A stretch of DNA of 64,000 nucleotides from positions 186,001-250,000 of the forward strand of contig CAKPPF010000001.1 in NCBI GenBank assembly GCA_934177485.1. The letters are read 5' to 3'. The position numbers and the translations under genes are program-made. A model generated the notes under the pieces. That model was not told where the DNA came from. It did no database searches and saw only the letters and a program-made list of their open reading frames with translations. Source of the stretch: an uncultured Clostridia bacterium (GTDB taxonomy: Bacteria; Bacillota; Clostridia; TANB77; CAG-508). Below, piece after piece: positions 1 to 9,222 of this stretch; position 1 is the first letter of the stretch; every line of letters begins with the position of its first letter.

Positions 1-14
1 TTTCAATATTATTT

Positions 15-965
15 TTATTTATTTGTCATTTCTTCTAAATCTAGAAGTTCTTGCCATCTTGTATCAACTTCTTTTTGGAATTCTTCTATCATCCATTCAT
101 TTCCTGGTTTAAACATATGTTTAAATCTTTTTTGAGGTTTTAAAAATTCTTCTACAGGAAGCTTTTTAGCTGGCTTATATGTTATGTGGTATTTTCCATC
201 AATAACTTCATATAATGGCCAATAGCAAGTTTCAACAGCTAATTTATTTAGCTTCATTAAATCATCTGTAGAATATCCCCATCCTCTTGGGCAAGGAGCA
301 AGTACATTTAAGAAACAAGCACCTTTTGTGTATATAGCTTTTTCAGATTTTTCATATAAATCTTTAAAATTGCCATATGCAGCAGTTTGAGCAACATATG
401 GTAAATGATGTCCTACCATAACTTTTGCCAAGTCTTTTCTAATTTGCATTTTTCCAGGAATTACACTACCAGCAGGTGATGTTGTTGTGTCTGCAAATTT
501 TGGAGTTGCAGAAGAACGTTGAATACCAGTATTCATGTATGCACCATTATCGTAACATACATATACCATATCATGTCCTCTTTCCATTGCACCAGACAAA
601 CTTTGTAGACCTATATCATATGTTCCTCCATCTCCACCAAATGCAATAAATTTTGTATTTTCATCTTGTGGTAATTTTCCTTGTTTTTTCATAGATACAT
701 ATGCAGCTTCTGCACCAGATAATGTTGCACCAGCGCATTCAAATGCAGTATGTATAAAAGAATCAGTCCAAGCTGTGTATGGATATATAAATGTAGAAAC
801 TTCCATACAACCTGTAGCATTACAAATTACTGCATGATCTTCAGGTTTTAATGCTCTTAATACCATTCTTCCAACAACTGGAGCTCCACAACCAGCACAC
901 ATTCTATGACCAGCTGTAAATCTAGAAGGTTTATTTGCTATAACTTCTTTTAAATTATATCCCAT
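15..965 (-). CDS. porB: 2-oxoacid (pyruvate):ferredoxin oxidoreductase, beta subunit
   Basis: Thiamine-diphosphate-binding subunit of the oxygen-sensitive enzyme that converts pyruvate and CoA to acetyl-CoA, CO2 and reduced ferredoxin in the cytoplasm. The 316 aa protein has the usual size. It starts with a CAGCG cysteine motif (residues 23-27) and carries GGDGGTYDIG near residue 110, the Mg/ThDP-binding motif. It is the last gene of the minus-strand order porC-porD-porA-porB. Its ATG directly follows the porA stop, so translation is probably coupled. Substrate is assigned by family; close relatives act on other 2-oxoacids, so pyruvate is likely but not proven. Confidence 0.93.
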   Translation of the reverse strand: MGYNLKEVIANKPSRFTAGHRMCAGCGAPVVGRMVLRALKPEDHAVICNATGCMEVSTFIYPYTAWTDSFIHTAFECAGATLSGAEAAYVSMKKQGKLPQDENTKFIAFGGDGGTYDIGLQSLSGAMERGHDMVYVCYDNGAYMNTGIQRSSATPKFADTTTSPAGSVIPGKMQIRKDLAKVMVGHHLPYVAQTAAYGNFKDLYEKSEKAIYTKGACFLNVLAPCPRGWGYSTDDLMKLNKLAVETCYWPLYEVIDGKYHITYKPAKKLPVEEFLKPQKRFKHMFKPGNEWMIEEFQKEVDTRWQELLDLEEMTNK

Positions 966-2159
966 TTATTTTTCCTCCCTTCTAAGTCCTAAATATCTAT
1001 ATGGATTATCAATTTTACCATTATTTTTAACAATTTCTTGTAAATCTGTAAATACTTCTTCAATGTCACTTGATTTTGTATCTCTACCACCAATACCATA
1101 AACATAGTTTACAACTGGTACGTCTTTTTTATTTACATATAAGCTAGATACAATATCTTCAAATAATGCACCACCAATAGCATTTAATGAATCTGCTTTA
1201 TCTAAAACAGCAACAGCTTTAACATGTTCTAAAGCCTTTGCAACTTCTTCACCAGGGAAAGGTCTATAAACTCTTATTTTTAATAAACCTGCTTTAATTC
1301 CTTTTTCTCTTAATTTATTTACAACAAATTTAGTAGTTCCAGCTGTAGAGTTCATACAAACTATTGCAATTTCAGCGTCTTCCATATTGTATTCTTCAAA
1401 TAAAGAGTAATGTCTACCAGTCATTTTTTCGAAGTCTTTTGAAACATCTAAAATAACTTTTTTTGCATTTCTCATTGCTTCTGCTTGTTGGAATTTATGC
1501 TCAAATAAGTAAGCTTGTAAATCTAAAGGCCCAACAGCAATAGGTTCTTTACTATTTAATAAATAATGTTCTGGATGATACTCTCCAACAAATTCTTTAA
1601 CTTTATCATCTTCTATAAGTTCAATATTTTCTATTGAATGAGATGTTATAAATCCATCTTGACATACCATTAAAGGTAATTGTACATCTTTGTGCTCTGC
1701 AATTCTATGAGCCATTATTGTATTATCATAAGCTTCCTGGTTATTCTCACTAAACAACATTACCCATCCAGCGTCTCTAACTCCCATTGCATCTGAATGG
1801 TCATTATGTATATTTAAAGGTCCAGATACGGCTCTATTTACTAAAGATAAAACAATAGGTAAACGTAAGCTAGATGCTATATAAATCATTTCCCACATTA
1901 AAGATAAACCATTTGCAGAAGTTGCAGTCATAGCTCTTGCTCCTGCGGCCTCAGCACCTATACAAGCACTCATTGCACTGTGCTCACTTTCTACTGCAAC
2001 AAATTCTGTATCAACTTGACCATTACTAACAAAAGTTGAAAAGTATTGAGGTATTTCAGTAGATGGAGTAATAGGGAAAGCAGCAACAACATCTGGGTTT
2101 ATTTGCTTCATAGCTGTAGCAACAGCTTCATTTCCACTTAAACGTTCTCTAATTGACAT
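966..2159 (-). CDS. porA: 2-oxoacid (pyruvate):ferredoxin oxidoreductase, alpha subunit
   Basis: Alpha subunit of the four-subunit ferredoxin oxidoreductase. At 397 aa it has family length. Near the start it has GNEAVATAMKQI and AAFPITPSTEIPQ, the usual alpha-subunit pyrimidine-binding region, followed by EAAGARAMTATSANGLSLM. It lies between porD and porB in the operon, 48 bases after porD. It forms the active site with the beta subunit; electrons leave through the ferredoxin-like PorD. Confidence 0.93.
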   Translation of the reverse strand: MSIRERLSGNEAVATAMKQINPDVVAAFPITPSTEIPQYFSTFVSNGQVDTEFVAVESEHSAMSACIGAEAAGARAMTATSANGLSLMWEMIYIASSLRLPIVLSLVNRAVSGPLNIHNDHSDAMGVRDAGWVMLFSENNQEAYDNTIMAHRIAEHKDVQLPLMVCQDGFITSHSIENIELIEDDKVKEFVGEYHPEHYLLNSKEPIAVGPLDLQAYLFEHKFQQAEAMRNAKKVILDVSKDFEKMTGRHYSLFEEYNMEDAEIAIVCMNSTAGTTKFVVNKLREKGIKAGLLKIRVYRPFPGEEVAKALEHVKAVAVLDKADSLNAIGGALFEDIVSSLYVNKKDVPVVNYVYGIGGRDTKSSDIEEVFTDLQEIVKNNGKIDNPYRYLGLRREEK

Positions 2160-2207
2160 ATTTTTTTCATTCCTTTCTATTTATAAACATTTAGATGCCC
2201 TAAGATG

Positions 2208-2489
2208 TTATTCCATTGTAATTGCACCAAATGGACATACTTTAGCACAAACTCCGCATCCTTTGCAATAATCATAATTAAAATCTTCTCTTTTTTGTTC
2301 TTTATTTACTGGTATTGCATCATCTGGACAAACTGGAAAACATAAACCACATTGTTTACATTTTTCACTTAAGAATATAGGTTTTGAAGAACGCCAATCT
2401 CCAGTTTTAAAGTTTCTTGCATTTCCAGCTTCATATATATTTCCACCAATTGTTAAATCATTAACAGGTGTACTTGGTGTTATTTCCAT
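2208..2489 (-). CDS. porD: 2-oxoacid:ferredoxin oxidoreductase, delta (ferredoxin-like) subunit
   Basis: Small electron-transfer subunit of 93 aa with two classical [4Fe-4S] motifs, CKQCGLCFPVCP and CKGCGVCAKVCP, in the C-terminal two thirds. The N-terminal extension (about 40 residues) is typical of PorD and contacts the other subunits. It lies between porC and porA in the same operon, with a good AGG-type ribosome site just upstream of its ATG. Confidence 0.93.
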   Translation of the reverse strand: MEITPSTPVNDLTIGGNIYEAGNARNFKTGDWRSSKPIFLSEKCKQCGLCFPVCPDDAIPVNKEQKREDFNYDYCKGCGVCAKVCPFGAITME

Positions 2490-2527
2490 AAAACTTAACC
2501 TCCAATTTTTAATTTAACTTTTAAAAG

Positions 2528-3106
2528 TTATACTTGTTTAACAGCTTTTAAAGCTAGTTCTAAGGCTTTCATGTTACCATCAATTACCTCAGGTTTTTTT
2601 GCAAATTTGTGTTTAAAAGATGATTTCATATCTTCTAAAAGCTCATCATCTGTCATTACACCAGAAACTTTAACAATTGCTGCAAGCATAGGAGTATTAG
2701 GAAAATATTTACCTAAAGCTTCTATTGATATTGAACGTGCATCAACTGTAAAAATTTTACCTGAGTAATTATTTAATTTTGCTTTGATTTCTTCTGCATC
2801 TTTTGTTGTGTTTATAACTATTGCACCTGATTCCTTTAAACCAGATGTAACGTCAACACAATCTAATAGTGAATCATCAACTACTACTACATAGTCTGGT
2901 TCATAGATATTAGAGTGAATAGTTATTGGCTTGTTACTAATACGGTTATATGCTGTAATTGGAGCACCCATTCTCTCTGGACCATATTCAGGAAAACCTT
3001 GAATATATTTACCAGTATTAAATGCTGCGTCAGCTAATAATAGTGAAGCTGTTTTTGCACCTTGACCGCCTCTTCCATGCCATCTAATTTCAATTAAATC
3101 CTTCAC
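2528..3106 (-). CDS. porC: 2-oxoacid:ferredoxin oxidoreductase, gamma subunit
   Basis: First gene of the por operon, 192 aa, with the gamma-subunit signature RWHGRGGQGAKTAS at residues 8-21 and GPERMGAPI further on. The start codon is GTG, chosen because an AGGAGG ribosome site lies 7 bases upstream. It is part of the complex that makes acetyl-CoA and reduced ferredoxin in strict anaerobes. Confidence 0.92.
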   Translation of the reverse strand: MKDLIEIRWHGRGGQGAKTASLLLADAAFNTGKYIQGFPEYGPERMGAPITAYNRISNKPITIHSNIYEPDYVVVVDDSLLDCVDVTSGLKESGAIVINTTKDAEEIKAKLNNYSGKIFTVDARSISIEALGKYFPNTPMLAAIVKVSGVMTDDELLEDMKSSFKHKFAKKPEVIDGNMKALELALKAVKQV

Positions 3107-3142
3107 GAAGATTCCTCCTTTTTAATAAAAATCAACACTTAC

Positions 3143-3171
3143 AGTATATAATTAAACCCCAAATAAGTCAA
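3143..3171 (-). promoter_or_regulatory. sigma-A type promoter of the por operon
   Basis: On the minus strand TTGACT (3166-3171) and TATACT (3143-3148) are separated by exactly 17 bases, about 40 bases upstream of the porC GTG. This is a near-consensus vegetative promoter. Confidence 0.75.
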
Positions 3172-3228
3172 TTAAAATAAGTAAGAAATATTAATTTGCC
3201 AAGATATTGTAACAAAGTTTTTTTGTTT

Positions 3229-3256
3229 GAAAAAAAGCAGGCACAATACCTGCTCT
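3229..3256 (-). terminator. terminator of the SUKH gene, resembling the dispersed palindromic repeat
   Basis: Read on the minus strand, AGCAGG-TATTGTG-CCTGCT forms a hairpin followed by a run of T. It lies about 65 bases beyond the stop of the gene at 3321. The sequence resembles the REP-like family seen elsewhere in the window (arms around a TCTTGTG-like loop), but lacks the GTAG head. Confidence 0.6.
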
Positions 3257-3320
3257 CGAAAAAAATATACAATTCTTTATGCTAAATACTGTATTCTTCT
3301 TAGACATAAAAACAAAATGA

Positions 3321-5186
3321 TCAAACAACTTTTGTTTCTTCTTTTAGTATTTTGCATATGCTATTGTAAGCCTTTTTAAAATCAGAGTTGCCTATAGTTT
3401 TTACATATTTAACATCAATAGAGCCATTTACGTCTATATTAACATATAGGTATTCTTCACCATGCAGTAAAAGACTTTTATTTGTTTGTTCTTCTATTTC
3501 ATATTTAAGACTAAATGTATAGCATTTTATTGTATCTTTAGGATAGTCTTTTAGTTTGTTAAAAAAACTTTCTTTATCATCCATTGTTCTACTTAAGCTA
3601 TCTTTAAAGTTCTTAATCCTATACCATGAGCAACTATAATTTTTTATAAATTTAAGTACATTTGAATTTTTATTTAAATCATTTTGAACATTTTCCATTA
3701 TATCTATTATTCTTTCTAACAAATCATTGCTAACAGTTAATGTACTTGAAAAATTATTAATTTTTTCTTTATCTATATTGTGCTTATCTAATTCTTTGGG
3801 TCTTGGTATTTTCTTAGGAGGATTACTTACTAAAGATTTTGCTCTAAAATTAATATTATTTTTTAATAAGTAGTCTGTTACATATTCTTCTGTATCAAAA
3901 TTAATTGTATTTAGTCCATTTATGAAATCTTGAAATGAATATGCAAGCACCGTCATTTTATATTCATCTTTACCGTAATTTATAATTTGTCCTACTGTCC
4001 CTTCTTTACCAGGGTTATAGTCAATACCAATATAATTTCCGCCATAATCTGATATAAAAGGAACTCTCTCTTTAGTGTAGCTTTTCTTTATTATTGTATC
4101 AGTTGGTATTACATCTAAACTTTCGTCATCTTCTTCGTTGACTTCATTGTCATGTTCAGACAAAACTTCAGACATAATTTTATTTAAAGGCATAAAATCA
4201 GTAGTTTTAATTTTTAAATTATTATTTAGATAAAATGTTTTAAATTCTTTTGGCAACTCGTATCCAATAATTTTTTCTAATTTCTTAAATTGCATTGACT
4301 CAGATGTATCTTTATTTTCTTGATTTATGATATTTCTTTCGTTTTGATTTAGGGCATCAGTTTCAATTCGATTTATTATGTTTCTTTCATACTGACTTGC
4401 TGTACATTTTTTATCTTGATTTATAGTATTTTTTTTATTTTTATTTATGGTATCTTGTTTATATTGATTATATTCTTTAATTGATTTTCTTAAACAAAAT
4501 AGTTGAAATCCAATTATTAGAAATTCAATTACATTAATTATTAAATTTGATGGATAGGTTATACTTAATCTCCAATCATTAGGGTCATATGTATTATAAT
4601 ATAGTATAAATGTATCATCTTCATTAAATCTTGGTTTAATACTTTCTGCTTCATATTTGGCCTTGGTTATACTGCTGTCATATACACTATTTTCTTCCGA
4701 AAAGTGGCCGTTATATATATCACCTCTAACATAATAATTAAAGTAATAGGTAAATTTTGTTTTATATCTATATTCATCGGTATCTCTGTTATAGCTATCT
4801 TCGTAAATATCTTTAGCAACATGCTCAATTAAAGCCTTAGTTTCTTTGCAATGCTTCGAAAAATCTATTTTATCTATTCTAGAATCAATTGCACAACATA
4901 GATAACAAAGAAGAATAAGCTCTATAAATGAAAGAATTAAATTTAGAGCAAATTTTTTACTTTTTTTATGATATTTTTTCATGTCCCTACCCTCATATTT
5001 AACTCCACTCGTAATAATTATTGTAGTTAGTATAAGCATTAGAAAAATAAACAAAATAATTGCAATTATGTAAAAAGCCATTAAATTATTTTTTAAAATA
5101 TTATTTTTTTCTAATAATGCTATAGTCAATATACTGAAAACAAATAATGTTTGCATTATTTGAACTTTGAACATGTTTTTTTCCAT
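3321..5186 (-). CDS. membrane protein with DUF3592-like and SUKH (SMI1/KNR4) domains
   Basis: A 621 aa protein. The start is taken at the ATG at 5186, because the AAAGGTGA ribosome site overlaps the alternative upstream GTG. Three hydrophobic segments occupy roughly residues 7-110. A soluble domain resembling DUF3592 ends with a fourth membrane segment near residue 235. An Asn/Gln/Lys-rich linker with repeated INQ-type units follows. Next comes a SUKH-type domain (KIIGYELPKEFKTFY, later VPFISDYGGNYIGIDYNPG), then about 150 residues I do not recognise. SUKH domains are common in immunity proteins of toxin systems, and some have other roles. No toxin gene is visible beside it, so the function is open. 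Confidence 0.72.
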   Translation of the reverse strand: MEKNMFKVQIMQTLFVFSILTIALLEKNNILKNNLMAFYIIAIILFIFLMLILTTIIITSGVKYEGRDMKKYHKKSKKFALNLILSFIELILLCYLCCAIDSRIDKIDFSKHCKETKALIEHVAKDIYEDSYNRDTDEYRYKTKFTYYFNYYVRGDIYNGHFSEENSVYDSSITKAKYEAESIKPRFNEDDTFILYYNTYDPNDWRLSITYPSNLIINVIEFLIIGFQLFCLRKSIKEYNQYKQDTINKNKKNTINQDKKCTASQYERNIINRIETDALNQNERNIINQENKDTSESMQFKKLEKIIGYELPKEFKTFYLNNNLKIKTTDFMPLNKIMSEVLSEHDNEVNEEDDESLDVIPTDTIIKKSYTKERVPFISDYGGNYIGIDYNPGKEGTVGQIINYGKDEYKMTVLAYSFQDFINGLNTINFDTEEYVTDYLLKNNINFRAKSLVSNPPKKIPRPKELDKHNIDKEKINNFSSTLTVSNDLLERIIDIMENVQNDLNKNSNVLKFIKNYSCSWYRIKNFKDSLSRTMDDKESFFNKLKDYPKDTIKCYTFSLKYEIEEQTNKSLLLHGEEYLYVNIDVNGSIDVKYVKTIGNSDFKKAYNSICKILKEETKVV

Positions 5187-5461
5187 ATTAATCACCTTTC
5201 CTAAATGATTTTACAACATTTATAAAATTTAAAAATTATTTGCTAAATGTGTAATGACTTAAATCCACAAGCCAATTGCTTAACTGATTTCGAACTAACT
5301 ATAATATATAATTCGATATTATTTAGTATAGTTATAATATACCAAAATTTTAAAAATTTCTATAAGTTTTAAAAATTTTTTATGGTATGGTTTAAGAGTA
5401 AAAAAATTATACTTTTGAGTTCACTATTTTAACTGTTAATTTCTAAATTGCATAAATTTTC
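5187..5461. other. AT-rich divergent intergenic region
   Basis: About 330 bases separate the SUKH gene from prfA. Several TATAAT-like boxes lie at 5300-5345 on both strands and probably include the promoter of the minus-strand gene, but no clear -35/-10 pair could be fixed. I see no RNA gene or open reading frame of note. Confidence 0.5.
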
Positions 5462-5490
5462 TTGAAAATAGCAGAAATTTATTGTATAAT
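5462..5490 (+). promoter_or_regulatory. promoter of prfA
   Basis: TTGAAA (5462-5467), 17 bases, TATAAT (5485-5490). It lies 33 bases before the prfA ATG. Confidence 0.7.
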
Positions 5491-5522
5491 AAACAATAGA
5501 TTTTTTAATTAGGAGAAGATTT

Positions 5523-6584
5523 ATGTTTGATAAGTTAGAAGCAGTAGAGAAAAGATATGAAGAATTAACTAAAATGATTGCAGACCCAGAATTAATTTCA
5601 AACCAAACTGAATGGCAGAAAGCAATAAAAGAACATGCAAGTATAGAGGATGTAGTTGTAAAGTTTAGAGAATACAAAAAGGTAAAAAAATCAATGGAAG
5701 AAGCAGAAGAATTAATGCAAGACCCAGATATGAAAGATCTTGCAGAGGAAGAATACTATTCTTCTAAAGAACAATTACCCAAAATTGAAGAAGAATTAAA
5801 ATTATTGTTAATACCTAAAGATCCAGATGATGATAGAAATATAATATGTGAAATAAGAGGAGGAGCCGGAGGAGAAGAAGCAGCTCTTTTTGCAGGAACA
5901 TTATTTAGGATGTATTCAATGTATGCTGAAAGAAAACATTGGAAATTAGAAATTTTAAATGAAAATGAAACAGAACTTGGTGGGTATAAAGAAATATCAT
6001 TTATGATTACTGGCAAAGGTGTATATAGTAGATTAAAATTTGAAAGTGGTGTTCACAGAGTACAAAGAGTGCCAGATACAGAAAGTAGTGGTAGAATTCA
6101 TACTTCAACAGCAACAGTAGCTGTATTACCGGTTGTAGAAGATGTTGAAATAGATATTAATCCAGCAGACATAAAAATGGAAGTATTTAGATCTTCCGGA
6201 GCAGGTGGACAACACATAAATAAAACATCATCAGCTGTTAGATTAATACATGTGCCTACAGGAATGGTTGCTGAATGCCAAACAGAAAGATCACAATTGC
6301 AAAATAGAGAATATGCAATGAGACTATTAAAATCAAGGTTATATGAGCAGGAAAAGGCAAAACAAGATGCTGAACTTGCAAATGCTAGAAAATCACAAGT
6401 TGGAAGTGGAGATAGAAGCGAAAAAATAAGAACATATAACTATCCACAAGGAAGAATAACAGACCACAGAATAGGAATGAGCATATTCCAGTTTGAAAAC
6501 TTTTTAAATGGAGATTTAGATGAATTAATAGATTCATTAATAGCAGCAGACAGAGCTGAAAAACTAAAAGGTGATGAAGAATAA
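5523..6584 (+). CDS. prfA: peptide chain release factor 1
   Basis: Releases finished peptides at UAA and UAG codons in the ribosomal A site. The 353 aa protein has standard length. The catalytic GGQ motif is at residues 228-230 inside SSGAGGQHINKT, and the codon-reading P-x-T tripeptide is PDT at 184-186. AGGAGA precedes the ATG. It is followed by its own terminator, so it appears monocistronic. In many clostridia prfA sits with prmC; no prmC is present here. Confidence 0.97.
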   Translation: MFDKLEAVEKRYEELTKMIADPELISNQTEWQKAIKEHASIEDVVVKFREYKKVKKSMEEAEELMQDPDMKDLAEEEYYSSKEQLPKIEEELKLLLIPKDPDDDRNIICEIRGGAGGEEAALFAGTLFRMYSMYAERKHWKLEILNENETELGGYKEISFMITGKGVYSRLKFESGVHRVQRVPDTESSGRIHTSTATVAVLPVVEDVEIDINPADIKMEVFRSSGAGGQHINKTSSAVRLIHVPTGMVAECQTERSQLQNREYAMRLLKSRLYEQEKAKQDAELANARKSQVGSGDRSEKIRTYNYPQGRITDHRIGMSIFQFENFLNGDLDELIDSLIAADRAEKLKGDEE

Positions 6585-6593
6585 CAATACAAA

Positions 6594-6649
6594 AAGTCAA
6601 TAATATTTTAAACAAATGTTTGAAGTATTATTGACTTAATTTTTTTTAT
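6594..6649 (+). terminator. intrinsic terminator of prfA
   Basis: Arms AAGTCAATAATA (6594-6605) and TATTATTGACTT (6626-6637) are perfectly complementary and followed by a run of eight T. It lies 10 bases after the prfA stop. Confidence 0.85.
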
Positions 6650-6694
6650 AATATATAATTCCATATGTTAAAATTGTAAAAAAAGAGGTAACAA

Positions 6695-8983
6695 ATGAGT
6701 AATATTTTAGAAGGACTAAATAATAAACAATATGAGGCTGTAATAAATACAGATGGTCCATGCTTGGTAATTGCAGGAGCTGGAAGCGGAAAAACAAAGG
6801 TACTAACACATAAAATAGCATATTTATTACAAGAAAAAGACATAAAACCATGGAACATACTAGCAATAACATTTACTAATAAAGCAGCAAACGAAATGAA
6901 AACAAGAGTTGAAAACTTAGTTGGTAATGCTGCAAATGATATGTGGATAGGAACATTCCATTCAATTTGTGTAAAAATTCTAAGAAGGTTTATAGATAAA
7001 ATTGGATATGATACAAGTTTTATAATATTTGATACATCAGATCAAAGAACTTTAGTAAAAGAGTGTTTAAAATCGCTAGATTTAGATGAAAAAATGTTTT
7101 CAGATAGATCAGTTCTTTCAGAAATTTCAAATGCAAAAAATGATATGTTAGAGCCAATTCAATATATGGCAAGAGTAAATGGAGACTTTAGAAAAGAAAA
7201 AATTGCTGGTGTATATGCTTTATATCAACAAAGATTAAAAGAAAATAATGCAGTTGATTTTGATGATATTATAAATCTAACAATAAAAATATTAATGGAA
7301 AATCCAGATGTGTTAGCATATTATAACGATAAATTTAAATATGTTTTAGTTGATGAATATCAAGATACAAATAAATCACAATTTACATTAGTTACGATGC
7401 TTGCTTCAAAATATGGAAATATAACAGCCGTGGGTGATTCAGACCAGAGTATTTATGGTTTTCGCGGGGCTGATATAAGCAATATTCTAAACTTCGAAAA
7501 AGATTTCCCAGGAACTAAAATTATCAAACTTGAACAAAATTACAGATGTACAGGAAATATTTTAAAAGCTGCAAATTCTGTAATAAAAAATAATGAGGTA
7601 AAATATAAAAAAGAATTATGGACTGAAAACGATATAGGTGAGCTTCCAAATGTATTTTGTGGAGACAATGAATACGATGAGGCTTCATATGTAATAGAAC
7701 AAATAAATAGATTAAGAAGAGAAGAATATTTTAAATATTCAGATTTTACAGTGCTATATAGAATGAATGCACAATCAAGAGCAATAGAAGATATTTTAAG
7801 GAGAGAAGATATACCATATAAAATTATAGGTGGACTTAAATTCTATGAAAGAAAAGAAATAAAAGACGCTATTGCATATTTAAGATTAATATTTAATCCA
7901 TCAGATAACTTAAGCTTAAAAAGAATAATAAATGAGCCTAAACGAGGTGTTGGAAAAACAAGTTTGGATAATGTCGCTAAAATAGCAGAAGACAGTAATG
8001 TATCTATGTATGAAGTTATAAAAAATGCAGCAGATTATGGACTAAATAGAGTATTTGTAAATACAAGAGAATTTGTAGAACAAATTGAGTATTTAATAAG
8101 TAAAAAAGAAGAATTAAAAATATCAGAATTAATAAAAGAAACCTTAAATAAAACAGGTTATACAAAAGCTCTAGAAAACGAAAATACAGTAGAAGCAGAA
8201 AGTAGAATACAAAACTTAGAAGAATTATTAACTGTTGCAATTGAGTTTGAGGAAGAAAGTGCAGAAAATTCATTAGGAGAATTTTTAGAAGGAATAACCC
8301 TATCAAGCGACATTGATGGAATGGAAGAAAGCGATGATATGGTTACTTTAATGACATTGCATAGTGCAAAAGGATTAGAGTTTCCAGTTGTTTTCTTGGT
8401 TGGAATGGAAGAAGGAATTTTCCCAGGTTATAAATCAATAGGAGAACCTAAAGAATTAGAAGAGGAAAGAAGACTTTGCTATGTTGGAATAACAAGAGCT
8501 AAACAATATTTGTTTTTAACATGTGCAAAACAAAGGACAATATTTGGATCAACAACTTATAATAGTCCGTCTAGATTTTTAAATGAAATACCACAAGAAT
8601 ACCTAAAAGGATATAAGGAAGCATTTGAAAAAGAAACATCTAACAGTTCATATACTAAATCATATGATTGGGAATATGGAAAATCTTCAAAAGTTAGAAC
8701 ATATAAAATAGATAATACAAGCATAAAAACTTCTACAAATAATAAGACAAGTTTTGCATTTAAAACTCCAGAAAGTTTCTTAGCAAATTTAAATAAAAAA
8801 GAGGAAACTTCAGTAGACTTATCAAAATATAAAGCAGGAGCACGAGTATTTCATAAAAAATTTGGAGAAGGAACAATAAACTATGTTGAGCAAGAGGGAG
8901 AAGACTTAAAAGTAGATATTAATTTTGATAAAGTTGGGCATAAAAGATTAATGGCTAAATTTGCAGGGCTAGAAATTATATAA
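6695..8983 (+). CDS. pcrA: ATP-dependent DNA helicase PcrA (UvrD/Rep family)
   Basis: Superfamily 1A 3'-5' helicase for repair, replication restart and clearing of DNA-bound proteins. 762 aa, as expected. Walker A AGAGSGKT is at residues 27-34; DEYQDTNKSQ (motif II) and QSIYGFRGAD (motif III) follow, with TLMTLHSAKGLEF (motif V) and VGITRA (motif VI) in the second half. The C-terminal 60 residues form the PcrA-type Tudor-like tail (GARVFHKKFGEGTI). The ribosome site is AAAGAGGT. Confidence 0.97.
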   Translation: MSNILEGLNNKQYEAVINTDGPCLVIAGAGSGKTKVLTHKIAYLLQEKDIKPWNILAITFTNKAANEMKTRVENLVGNAANDMWIGTFHSICVKILRRFIDKIGYDTSFIIFDTSDQRTLVKECLKSLDLDEKMFSDRSVLSEISNAKNDMLEPIQYMARVNGDFRKEKIAGVYALYQQRLKENNAVDFDDIINLTIKILMENPDVLAYYNDKFKYVLVDEYQDTNKSQFTLVTMLASKYGNITAVGDSDQSIYGFRGADISNILNFEKDFPGTKIIKLEQNYRCTGNILKAANSVIKNNEVKYKKELWTENDIGELPNVFCGDNEYDEASYVIEQINRLRREEYFKYSDFTVLYRMNAQSRAIEDILRREDIPYKIIGGLKFYERKEIKDAIAYLRLIFNPSDNLSLKRIINEPKRGVGKTSLDNVAKIAEDSNVSMYEVIKNAADYGLNRVFVNTREFVEQIEYLISKKEELKISELIKETLNKTGYTKALENENTVEAESRIQNLEELLTVAIEFEEESAENSLGEFLEGITLSSDIDGMEESDDMVTLMTLHSAKGLEFPVVFLVGMEEGIFPGYKSIGEPKELEEERRLCYVGITRAKQYLFLTCAKQRTIFGSTTYNSPSRFLNEIPQEYLKGYKEAFEKETSNSSYTKSYDWEYGKSSKVRTYKIDNTSIKTSTNNKTSFAFKTPESFLANLNKKEETSVDLSKYKAGARVFHKKFGEGTINYVEQEGEDLKVDINFDKVGHKRLMAKFAGLEII

Positions 8984-8997
8984 TAAAAAATATTAAG

Positions 8998-9045
8998 ATA
9001 AACAAGGGGACCATATTGAAATCTAACTCTTGTTTATTTTTTTAT
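8998..9045 (+). terminator. terminator of pcrA
   Basis: Arms ATAAACAAG (8998-9006) and CTTGTTTAT (9029-9037) enclose a 22-base loop and are followed by seven T. Confidence 0.75.
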
Positions 9046-9157
9046 ATAATAGGAAAGTATTACTTTCTTATTTGTTCAAGTATTAGAAAATATAAAATTC
9101 TCTAATTCTTTTTCAATTTATAAAAAAACAAATAAGTACTTAAGTCGCCTTGTTCCA

Positions 9158-9186
9158 TTGACATTTAGGCTCGAAAATTATATAAT
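9158..9186 (+). promoter_or_regulatory. consensus sigma-A promoter of the WG-repeat gene
   Basis: Perfect TTGACA (9158-9163), 17-base spacer, perfect TATAAT (9181-9186), 36 bases before the ATG at 9223. It is among the strongest promoter matches in the window. Confidence 0.85.
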
Positions 9187-9222
9187 ATTAGTAGTTTTTA
9201 GAACATTAAGGAGAAGGATTTT

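Noticed and set aside
5429..5677. Minus-strand open frame opposite prfA
   Set aside because: Shadow of prfA without ribosome site; the same holds for the many antisense frames opposite pcrA, mfd, murE and the recombinases.
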